Shown: piece by piece, positions 17,600 through 24,282 of the stretch
How positions within the stretch are numbered: the first letter of the stretch is position 1
How the letters are laid out: every line of letters begins with the position of its first letter
Assembly (NCBI RefSeq): GCF_947331435.1
Contig: NZ_CAMZOF010000001.1
Span: 372,001-436,000, forward strand
Direction: 5' to 3'
Length of the DNA stretch: 64,000 bases
Origin: Pelagibius sp. Alg239-R121
GTDB lineage: Bacteria > Pseudomonadota > Alphaproteobacteria > Kiloniellales > Kiloniellaceae
The notes under the pieces: generated by a model
Told to the model about the DNA's origin: nothing
The model's input: the letters and a program-made list of their open reading frames with translations, nothing else
Databases searched by the model: none
Translations under genes and position numbers: made by a program

Positions 17600-17675
17600 T
17601 GGTAGGCGGGGGTAGGAATCGAACCTCCGACTTCTCCCGTGTTGCAAGAGCGCTCTACCACTGAGCTACCCGCCT
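17600..17675 (-). tRNA. tRNA-like gene with encoded CCA, isotype unclear
   Basis: The minus strand reads a 7-bp perfect acceptor stem (AGGCGGG / CCCGCCT), TA, D arm GCTC...GAGC, a T arm with the TTCGATT loop, and A plus CCA at the end, 76 bases in all. These parts leave little doubt of a tRNA origin. The anticodon arm is odd: CTCTT pairs with GGGAG using two G-U pairs, and the loop GCAACAC lacks the U at position 33. Taken at face value the anticodon would be AAC (Val); the nearby TTGCAA suggests GCA (Cys) but then the stem fails. The T stem has one mismatch and there is one extra base before the acceptor strand. Either a divergent tRNA or a decaying copy. Confidence 0.7.
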
Positions 17676-17863
17676 ATTTGTCACCTGTGGCCGCGCCACG
17701 TCCTCAAACTCGAATCACTGAGCGCTAGAGGACAGTTTTTGTTATTGACCGCTTCAACCACGAACGCTCGCACTCTAGAATCAAAAAACGAATCTAATCT
17801 TAAACAACTAAGCAAAATTTCGTCCGGCGTCCCCTCTGCTCCGGACAACGAAAACCTGTGGAA

Positions 17864-18076
17864 TCAGTTCACCAAATACCTTTGGCCGAGATAGAACATA
17901 GCCCCATATCCGATGACCGCTATGGCGACCAGCAACAACAGCGCGCAGCGTCCGCGCAAATTGGCCGGCTTTCGGTCTGAGCCCTTGAGTTGCTCGTTCT
18001 GCCCGGAAACCTCCGAACCGGAAATCTGCGGTCCGGTAATTTCCAACGACGCAGAAAGCCCGTCTGCCTGAGCCAT
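17864..18076 (-). CDS. small single-span membrane protein
   Basis: 70 residues: a polar N-terminal half (MAQADGLSASLEITG...), a basic patch DRKPANLRGR, then one membrane segment of about 20 residues (CALLLLVAIAVIGYGAMFYL) and a short tail. The topology by the positive-inside rule would keep the N-terminus in the cytoplasm. I do not recognise a family. It lies 106 bp downstream of manC on the same strand and could be co-transcribed. Ribosome binding is weak, so the call rests on its clean membrane segment and the absence of a competing gene. Confidence 0.5.
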   Translation of the reverse strand: MAQADGLSASLEITGPQISGSEVSGQNEQLKGSDRKPANLRGRCALLLLVAIAVIGYGAMFYLGQRYLVN

Positions 18077-18182
18077 TGAATTAATCCCATCGATGTCGGA
18101 GGCGCCTTGTTAACCAATTGAACCTCCAGATGTCAATGACATAGCAGCATTGCACAGCTCGGGAAGTGTGGAATTGGCAGCT

Positions 18183-19616
18183 TCAGTCCCGGCCGTAAGT
18201 GTCCTCGATTCGGATGATGTCATCCTCGCCGACATAGTCACCGACCTGGACTTCGATCAGATGCAGCGCCTCAGCCTGCTTGTTCGCAAGCCGATGAATC
18301 ACGCCTTTGGGGATATAGACCGACTGATTCTCGTTCAGAGTCGTTTCCTCCTCGCCGCAGGTAACCGTGGCGACGCCCTTGACGACGACCCAATGTTCAG
18401 AACGGTGCTTGTGTTTCTGAAGCGAGAGAATACCGCCCGGCTTTACAATGATGCGCTTCACGCGAAAGCGCTGATCTTCGTCAATGTCTTTGTAGTTACC
18501 CCAAGGACGGTAGACCCGGCGGTGATGTATCGCCTCGCTCCGGTCTGCGGACTTGAGACTGTCCACGAGATCCTTGACCTCGCCTGCCCGGGCTTTCGGT
18601 GCAATCATCAAAGCGTCGTCGGTCGAGACAATAATCAGGTTCTCCAGGCCGATGGCCGCGATCATGCGGTCATCTTCCGCCCTGATGTAGGAGTCGGAAA
18701 CGTCGCGCAGAAGATGATCCCCGGCGCAGACATTGCCTTGCGCATCCTTTTCGGCGATATCCCACAAAGCCGGCCAGGCACCAACATCGTTCCAGCCAAT
18801 ATCGGCGGGCACAACGGCCGCCTTGTGAGTGTGCTCCATCACTGCGTAGTCGATGGAGTCGCTCGGACAGGCCGCAAATGCCGGCTCATCGAGGCGGACA
18901 AAGTCCAGATCCCGGAAACTCTGTTCCAGCGCCAAGTCGCATTGTTCGAGGATTTTCGGAGCAAGGCGCTCTACTTCATCGAGATAGGTCTGAGCCGGCA
19001 AAACAAACATGCCGCTGTTCCAGAGATAATCGCCCGAAGCCAGGTAGCCCTCGGCGGTCGGCAGATCCGGCTTCTCGACAAAGGCGGAAAGCCCAAAGGC
19101 GCCCGCGTGCGAAGTCAGGACCTCCCCCTGCCTGATGTAGCCATAGCCGGTTTCCGGGTGGCGCGGTGTAATACCGAAGGTCACCAGATGCCCGCCGGCC
19201 GCGGCACCCGCCGCTTTGTCGACTGCCGCAGCAAAGGCCTGCTGATCAGCGACAACATGGTCGGACGGCAGCAGCACCATGATCGCATTGGGGTCTTCGC
19301 GCTGTAGCATCAACGCGGCGACGGTGACTGCCGGCGCCGTATTGCGCCCTAAGGGCTCAAGGACGATTGCGCGCGGCGAAACACCTGCCTGCTGAAGCTG
19401 TTCGGCGACAATGAAGCGATGCTCATTGTTCGCAATGATCAAGGGTGCATGATACCGCGTCTTGTCGGAGACGCGCAGCGCGGTATCCTGCAGCATGCTG
19501 TTGTCGCCCGACAGCGGCAGGAGCTGCTTGGGGTAATGCGCCCGGGACAGGGGCCAGAGCCTCGAACCGGAGCCACCGGAAAGAATCACTGGATAGAGTT
19601 TCGATTCGTTTGCCAT
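18183..19616 (-). CDS. manC: mannose-1-phosphate guanylyltransferase / mannose-6-phosphate isomerase
   Basis: 477 residues, the usual size of the bifunctional type. The N-terminal nucleotidyltransferase domain has LSGGSGSRLWPLSR (13-26), the activator-binding signature, and PKQLL just after. The C-terminal cupin domain (from about 350) has PWGNYKDIDEDQRFRVKRI, KPGGILSLQKHKHRSEHW and the closing segments of type II phosphomannose isomerase. It makes GDP-mannose from mannose-6-phosphate together with a phosphomannomutase not found here. GDP-mannose is a common precursor of exopolysaccharides, so it likely feeds the XrtA-linked pathway. A 760-bp non-coding stretch separates it from the divergent PEP-CTERM genes. 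Confidence 0.94.
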   Translation of the reverse strand: MANESKLYPVILSGGSGSRLWPLSRAHYPKQLLPLSGDNSMLQDTALRVSDKTRYHAPLIIANNEHRFIVAEQLQQAGVSPRAIVLEPLGRNTAPAVTVAALMLQREDPNAIMVLLPSDHVVADQQAFAAAVDKAAGAAAGGHLVTFGITPRHPETGYGYIRQGEVLTSHAGAFGLSAFVEKPDLPTAEGYLASGDYLWNSGMFVLPAQTYLDEVERLAPKILEQCDLALEQSFRDLDFVRLDEPAFAACPSDSIDYAVMEHTHKAAVVPADIGWNDVGAWPALWDIAEKDAQGNVCAGDHLLRDVSDSYIRAEDDRMIAAIGLENLIIVSTDDALMIAPKARAGEVKDLVDSLKSADRSEAIHHRRVYRPWGNYKDIDEDQRFRVKRIIVKPGGILSLQKHKHRSEHWVVVKGVATVTCGEEETTLNENQSVYIPKGVIHRLANKQAEALHLIEVQVGDYVGEDDIIRIEDTYGRD

Positions 19617-20324
19617 TCAGCGAGTCTTCCTCAAATGAATTCCCTCTCGATAGCCCGACTCGGCTGCGCTGCAAGCTGCCGCATCGGGGAGAATATCGCA
19701 ACTTCCTCCAAAAATGCATGGACGGAAATTCGAAAACAAACCTCATTGCCGGGATTAAGATTCAAAAGATTGTACGTCCGGGCCCCCTGGCACCGGCGAA
19801 GACTATCCGAATGAAGCTTGCAAATACTTACCGGCGGACGGCTTTCCGCCCCACATTTCCGTTAAATTCGAACCTGCTGCCCAACGCGTAAACTTCCATT
19901 GAAACCAATGTCAATTGCTGCGTCGCAACCGATGGCTCAGCGATCCGTCCGACACGATTGCTGAAATTCAAGGAGTCGGCGAGCCTTACAAATGAAGGTT
20001 TACGCTTGGTCGACTGCAGGTTTTTTGCGATATTTCATGGCTGTAGGTTGGTTATTTGATTACTCCCAAATCTCCGATTCGTTTCGATTCGCTCCGCGAG
20101 GGAGAAGGAGCTGCGGAAGACTGTTGAAAATTCTTACACCCTGCAATTCGCCGAATAGTGTACTGTTTTTATTAATCTTTTCTTTACTTTTTAAGACAGG
20201 TTGCAGCGATTCCAGACAGGGCGCGATTTTGCTGTGACAATTTATTGTCGGAACTTTTTACAACCGCACACGAACAATAATGCATCTCCAGGCTACGCTC
20301 TTGATTTTGAACAATTAATCAAAC
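19617..20324. other. long intergenic region upstream of the first PEP-CTERM gene
   Basis: The stretch between divergent manC and the first PEP-CTERM gene has no supported coding region; an 81-codon frame at 19992-20237 lacks a ribosome site and any recognisable sequence. It should carry the manC promoter and distal control sites for the sigma-54 promoter at 20325. A perfect dyad GACAAT-TT-ATTGTC (20236-20249) lies inside it. Confidence 0.4.
20231..20258 (+). promoter_or_regulatory. candidate upstream activator site for PrsR (copy 1)
   Basis: GCTGTGAC begins 94 bp upstream of the sigma-54 element and overlaps the dyad GACAAT-TT-ATTGTC (20236-20249). The same octamer starts 105 bp upstream of the second sigma-54 promoter, a difference of about one helical turn, and scattered bases after it also match. 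Sigma-54 activators such as PrsR bind dyads at this distance. The role is inferred. Confidence 0.4.
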
Positions 20325-20339
20325 TGGCACACGAATTGC
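20325..20339 (+). promoter_or_regulatory. sigma-54 (RpoN) promoter of PEP-CTERM gene 1
   Basis: TGGCACACGAATTGC matches the -24/-12 consensus (TGGCAC, N5, TTGC) with the invariant GG and GC exactly 12 bases apart. Transcription would start near 20351, about 30 bases before the ATG. The matching element before the second gene and the presence of the sigma-54 activator PrsR in this window support it. Confidence 0.85.
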
Positions 20340-20380
20340 TTATTTGAGGGGGAAGTTCATTAGCGAGGGTAGTGAAATCA

Positions 20381-21232
20381 ATGTCTAAGTTTAGCAAATT
20401 TTTGGGCGGTACCGCAGTCGCGTTAACGCTCTTTGCTGGCGCAACACAGGCGTCGGCAGCATTAGTGACCGAATGGGGTTACGTGGTAGAAAGTGGCTTT
20501 TCCGCTTTCGCTCCTCCGGCCCCTGATCAAACGTCCGCTCCCAACGACAGCACCAACAATGGCGTCGTCGGCTCCGTTCCCAATCCGGGAATCGGGGGTT
20601 TGCCGACAACTCTTTCCTGGGGTCTTGGCTCAAACGGTGGTCCGTCCAGTAGCCTGGTTGTAACTCCAACTGTTACCAACCCACCGAACCTCTTCACCAA
20701 TGCCGGACCGGTTGCGGGTGCAGATATCACCCATAACAACAACATCATCACCGGTGACAGTATCGCACTCGACTCTGCGACTCTGGCTTCGACCTTGGTG
20801 CTGACACCGATCACGCCTCCGGGCCTTCCGATCGGTCCAGTTCCGATCTTGTTCAGCATTCTGTTTGAAGAGACCGAGAATGCCGGCGTAGGCGGCGGCG
20901 ACTGTACACCGGGAACCGGTGGCGAGCCTTGTGCGGACATCTTCGTGCTTCAGAACGATCCTAACCTGGAGTTCAGCTTTCTCCTGGATGACTTCATCTA
21001 CACGGTTGAGCTGGTTGTTGACGGCCTAGGCCCGCTGTCTGACGCAGCCTGTGCCGCAGCAGGCGAAGCCGCGGGTTGTCTCGGTTTCATCACTCCGGAA
21101 GAGCAAGCAACGACGCTGAATACATCCTTCACGATCTCGGCTCGTGGCGTTCCTGAGCCCGGCACCCTGGCCCTTCTCGGCCTCGGTCTGCTCGGCCTTG
21201 GTATCGCACGCCGCCGGAAGGCAGCTGCCTAA
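20381..21232 (+). CDS. PEP-CTERM exported protein 1 (THxN type)
   Basis: 283 residues. A signal peptide covers residues 1-26 (ends TQASA), and the C-terminus is a textbook PEP-CTERM sorting signal: VPEPGTLALLGLGLLGLG as motif plus membrane segment, then the basic tail ARRRKAAA. Exosortase XrtA is expected to cut at or near PEP and release or attach the protein at the surface. The mature part is low in charge and rich in Gly, Pro, Asn and Thr, with THNN matching the THxN-type PEP-CTERM group and two Cys pairs that may form disulphides. Start chosen at ATG 20381, conserved with the paralogue; an in-frame GTG at 20372 is possible. Promoter: sigma-54 at 20325. A strong terminator follows. Confidence 0.93.
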   Translation: MSKFSKFLGGTAVALTLFAGATQASAALVTEWGYVVESGFSAFAPPAPDQTSAPNDSTNNGVVGSVPNPGIGGLPTTLSWGLGSNGGPSSSLVVTPTVTNPPNLFTNAGPVAGADITHNNNIITGDSIALDSATLASTLVLTPITPPGLPIGPVPILFSILFEETENAGVGGGDCTPGTGGEPCADIFVLQNDPNLEFSFLLDDFIYTVELVVDGLGPLSDAACAAAGEAAGCLGFITPEEQATTLNTSFTISARGVPEPGTLALLGLGLLGLGIARRRKAAA

Positions 21233-21263
21233 GTCAACTCCGACTTAGAGTAATCTGAAAAGG

Positions 21264-21293
21264 CCCCCCGCCTTCTTGGCGGGGGGTTTTTTT
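21264..21293 (+). terminator. rho-independent terminator after PEP-CTERM gene 1
   Basis: A 9-bp perfect stem (CCCCCCGCC / GGCGGGGGG) with a TTCTT loop is followed by seven T. A related terminator with the same design follows the second PEP-CTERM gene, so each gene is its own transcription unit. Confidence 0.92.
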
Positions 21294-21578
21294 GTGTTCT
21301 GATTGAGGCATTTCGGGCAGTGAGCAACAAGACTGCACGGCAAGGCACTAAGGTACTTTGGACAGCGTTTAACTGAGTGTTGATATATTTTACAGTCCCA
21401 TTCAACCCGATAAAGCGCTGTTTTAATTACCCTTTTTACTGTTCTGGACAATAATTCCGGTGATACTGCGCTGGCTGTGACTTTTTTGAGACTGGAATTT
21501 GTCGACGTATTTTACATTGCTGGGTTCGCCAAAAACCAAAATTCGCGTAAATCTTTGATAATCATTAGAAATTTTTCT
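21294..21578. other. spacer between the two PEP-CTERM genes
   Basis: This AT-rich spacer has no supported gene. It holds the control region of the second PEP-CTERM gene, including the candidate activator site at 21474 and GGACAATAATTCC at 21446-21458, which shares GACAAT with the dyad before the first gene. Confidence 0.4.
21474..21501 (+). promoter_or_regulatory. candidate upstream activator site for PrsR (copy 2)
   Basis: GCTGTGAC followed by TTTTTT and G-A-C repeats the start of the element at 20231, here 105 bp upstream of the sigma-54 promoter. Similarity after the octamer is partial, so the exact extent is uncertain. Confidence 0.35.
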
Positions 21579-21593
21579 TGGCATGCAGATTGC
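21579..21593 (+). promoter_or_regulatory. sigma-54 (RpoN) promoter of PEP-CTERM gene 2
   Basis: TGGCATGCAGATTGC has the invariant GG and GC 12 bases apart and keeps TTGC at -12; the sixth base (T for C) is the only departure from TGGCAC. The start would be near 21605, about 33 bases before the ATG, almost the same as in gene 1. Confidence 0.82.
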
Positions 21594-21637
21594 TTATAAA
21601 GTCGGGAAATTCACATTTGCTAGGATTCATCGTTATT

Positions 21638-22483
21638 ATGTCCAAGTTTTCGAAGATTTTGAGCGGTACGGCGGTAGCCTTGACCCTCTTTGTTGGTGTC
21701 GGTCAGGCATCCGCTGCCCTGATTACGGAATGGGGCTACGTAGTCCAGAGCGGTTTTTCCGACTTTGATCCTGCTGCTCCCAATCAGGGCGCTGCTCCCA
21801 ACGATACCACCAACAACGGTGTCGTGGGTTCTGCCCCTAACGCAGGTCTCGGCGGTCTGCCGACCGTTCTTTCCTGGGGTCAGGGAAGCGGTGGTCCTAG
21901 CCAGCTGTTCGTTACGCCGACGGTCAACAATCCGCCGAACCTCTTCACCAACGGCGCAGCTGTTGACGGCGCGATGCTGACGCATGCCAACAACACCATC
22001 TCGGGTGCCAGCCTGACGCTGACCAACGCGCAGCTGACTTCTACTCTGCTGCTGACGCCGTTGGCGCCAGTCGTCGGCGGACCGATCGGTCCTCTGCCGA
22101 TTATCTTCAACATTCTGTTTGAAGAAACTGCAAACGCCGGTATCGGCGGCGGTCAGTGTACCCCAGGAACCGGTGGCACCCCTTGTGCAGACATCTTCGT
22201 GCTGCAGGATCCGGGCGCTCTGTCGTTCGACCTTCTCATCGATGATTTCATCTATACGGTTGCTCTGACAGCTGCCGGCCTCGGCCCGCTGTCCGACGAA
22301 GCCTGTGCCGCTGCTGGCGAAGCAGCCGGCTGTGTCGGTTTCATCACGCTGGAAGGTCAGGACAACGAGCTCCAGACTTCCTTCACGATCACGGCGCGCG
22401 GTGTTCCTGAGCCCGGAACGCTGGCTTTGCTCGGCCTTGGCCTGCTCGGCCTCGGCATGGCACGCCGCCGCAAGGCTGCCTAA
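21638..22483 (+). CDS. PEP-CTERM exported protein 2 (THxN type)
   Basis: 281 residues, a close paralogue of the protein encoded just upstream along the whole length: MSKFSK start, signal peptide to about residue 26, ITEWGYVVQSGFS, NDTTNNGVVGS, NPPNLFTN, a THAN motif where the first copy has THNN, both Cys pairs, and the VPEPGTLALLGLGLLGLG sorting signal with an ARRRKAA tail. Exported and then handled by XrtA. The start ATG at 21638 is chosen by homology; AGGA lies 12 bases upstream, the same distance as in gene 1, and an upstream extension of the frame would cross the sigma-54 promoter. The pair arose by tandem duplication that also copied promoter and terminator. Confidence 0.93.
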   Translation: MSKFSKILSGTAVALTLFVGVGQASAALITEWGYVVQSGFSDFDPAAPNQGAAPNDTTNNGVVGSAPNAGLGGLPTVLSWGQGSGGPSQLFVTPTVNNPPNLFTNGAAVDGAMLTHANNTISGASLTLTNAQLTSTLLLTPLAPVVGGPIGPLPIIFNILFEETANAGIGGGQCTPGTGGTPCADIFVLQDPGALSFDLLIDDFIYTVALTAAGLGPLSDEACAAAGEAAGCVGFITLEGQDNELQTSFTITARGVPEPGTLALLGLGLLGLGMARRRKAA

Positions 22484-22514
22484 GCCCACCCCGGCTTAGA
22501 GTTACCAAAGAAGA

Positions 22515-22544
22515 CCTCCCGCCTTTGTGGCGGGAGGTTTTTTT
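22515..22544 (+). terminator. rho-independent terminator after PEP-CTERM gene 2
   Basis: A 9-bp stem (CCTCCCGCC / GGCGGGAGG) with a TTTGT loop and seven T. The bases between stop codon and stem (CTTAGAGT...AAAG) resemble those at the first terminator, so it was duplicated together with the gene. Confidence 0.92.
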
Positions 22545-22781
22545 GTGCCTTGAGTACGAGAGACGATGACGCCCCGGCCACTTGAGTGCCATAAACCACA
22601 AAGCGGTTGCAGCAAGACATGATCCGCCTCTAGGGCTCACAGCCGTGGCCATCTTCCATGCTTTATGAGCCGCACAAGTTCTTCAGGCCGAGACCTCAAG
22701 CTGTTGGTATGTAAGATCAACGACCGCCCGCGTCCAATCAGAACCGATTGAATGCTGCCCTGAGACTCACTTCATTCGGGG

Positions 22782-23996
22782 TTAAGGCGTCGTCGAGCTT
22801 TGCGCAGCGTCAGGGTGGGCGCCGGGATGGGCGTCGTGATTACGACCCGCGGCCGCGTCCCGCCATACTTGGGCGAAACCCGCCCAAACCGACCTCACGA
22901 CGGTACCGCGATAAGACGCATCGGTCGGAAGCTGCGTCATCAGACGGGCGTGAGCGGTTCCCAGCGCGTGATAAGGCAAACCTGGGAAGAGGTGATGCAA
23001 GGCGTGAAACCGAAGGCCGACCGGGCATAGCAATAGATTGATCAGGCCGCCGAAAGGTACATTCACCGAGTCTTCGATCTGCTGCGAAAATCCCATAGCA
23101 GTCTCATCGCTGCGATAGCGATGGGTTCCGCCGACCGCACGCAACGAGTTCATTGTCCCGACAAAGACCAAGACCATGTACCAGACCAAAGCGACATCCA
23201 GCGGCAAAAACCCAAAGACCAGCGCAAGGACCACACCGGCGGCATAGAAACTGGCAAGAGTCTCCTCGATGACCCAGCGCTTTCTCTCGGTTCCGCGTGA
23301 AGGAACGTCACGGGTAAAATCCATTTTCAGCGCCATGGCGGACGCGCGCGTCGTCACAAAGGACCGCAGCGGCCTGGAGAGCAGCGACAAGGGCGCGAGA
23401 AGACTGAAACGCAGGGCCGACAAGGGTGGCAGCGTAAAGTTCAAAAGAAAGTGCGCCGCAATGTGCCAAGGCGCCTGAGAGGCGAAGGGCAGGTACTCCC
23501 CGTCTTCCTTCGTCCCATAACGGTTCTTGTTATGATGTGCCTTGTGAATCCCGTGATAGAGAAAATCGGGTACCAGCAGGGGAATGCCGCAGAGTGCATT
23601 CCACGCGATACGAAAACCCGGGACCGCCGCTTTCTGAAGGTGCGCCAGCTCATGGGTAAAACAAACCGAGCGATAAAGCGCGAGACCGGCAATCAGAATA
23701 TAAAGCAGCTGAAGCTGCGACAGTGTTTCCGAGCCGACAGCCAGCGCGAAGGCAATCCAGCCGATGACAGCGCTCGTCAGAAAGTCCAACCAGTAGAGCC
23801 ACGGCTTGGGTGTATAAAGATTCGCAACGATGTCACGCATTTCCTTGACCGAAGGCTCTCCGGCGCGTGGTATGCCCGCGCTGGCGTCACGCGTATCAGC
23901 AGTTTGTTGCATCAATTCGCTCGAAACGTTCCCGTCTGCCACCACGGACTCTGAAGCAGGCAGATTGACTTCGGATTGTCTCAACGAGTCGGACAT
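22782..23996 (-). CDS. fatty acid desaturase family protein
   Basis: 404 residues. Three histidine boxes of membrane di-iron desaturases are present: HELAH (115-119), HKAHH (151-155) and HALHH (near 330), between four or more membrane segments. A long polar N-terminal extension (about 60 residues) precedes the first membrane segment, and the C-terminus is rich in His, Pro and Ala. It should introduce a double bond into, or hydroxylate, an acyl chain at the inner membrane; the substrate cannot be told. AAGG lies 8 bases before the ATG. Desaturase-like proteins are found in some exosortase regions, so it may modify a lipid used in the same envelope pathway as the acyltransferases, but this is a guess from location. 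Confidence 0.88.
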   Translation of the reverse strand: MSDSLRQSEVNLPASESVVADGNVSSELMQQTADTRDASAGIPRAGEPSVKEMRDIVANLYTPKPWLYWLDFLTSAVIGWIAFALAVGSETLSQLQLLYILIAGLALYRSVCFTHELAHLQKAAVPGFRIAWNALCGIPLLVPDFLYHGIHKAHHNKNRYGTKEDGEYLPFASQAPWHIAAHFLLNFTLPPLSALRFSLLAPLSLLSRPLRSFVTTRASAMALKMDFTRDVPSRGTERKRWVIEETLASFYAAGVVLALVFGFLPLDVALVWYMVLVFVGTMNSLRAVGGTHRYRSDETAMGFSQQIEDSVNVPFGGLINLLLCPVGLRFHALHHLFPGLPYHALGTAHARLMTQLPTDASYRGTVVRSVWAGFAQVWRDAAAGRNHDAHPGAHPDAAQSSTTP

Positions 23997-24282
23997 GAAT
24001 GGTACCTTGGCATCAATTGGATCACGGACTGGACTTTGGATTGAGCTTCAAAATGTTGGGCACTGGCACATTGACGACCAGAGAACTTCGCAAAACGCGC
24101 CAGCACAAAATGAAAACCGACACTACATGAATTAGCCCTAGCCGAAGAGATTTAAGCTTCTATAAAGATTTCGTTGGATCCAAGCCAATGCTCGTTGAAT
24201 CTCTGTGACCTCTGAAGAACGGACGTTAATTTTGTATATCCTGCGGGCCGGAATTCGCGGCAAATGCCTCAAATTGCGGATA

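Noticed and set aside
19992-20237. 81-codon frame upstream of the first PEP-CTERM gene
   Set aside because: No ribosome site; it overlaps the candidate activator site and the translation has no family features.
24064-24078. TGGCAC in the spacer before the beta-helix gene as a third sigma-54 promoter
   Set aside because: The -12 part is absent: the bases at the required spacing are not TTGC.
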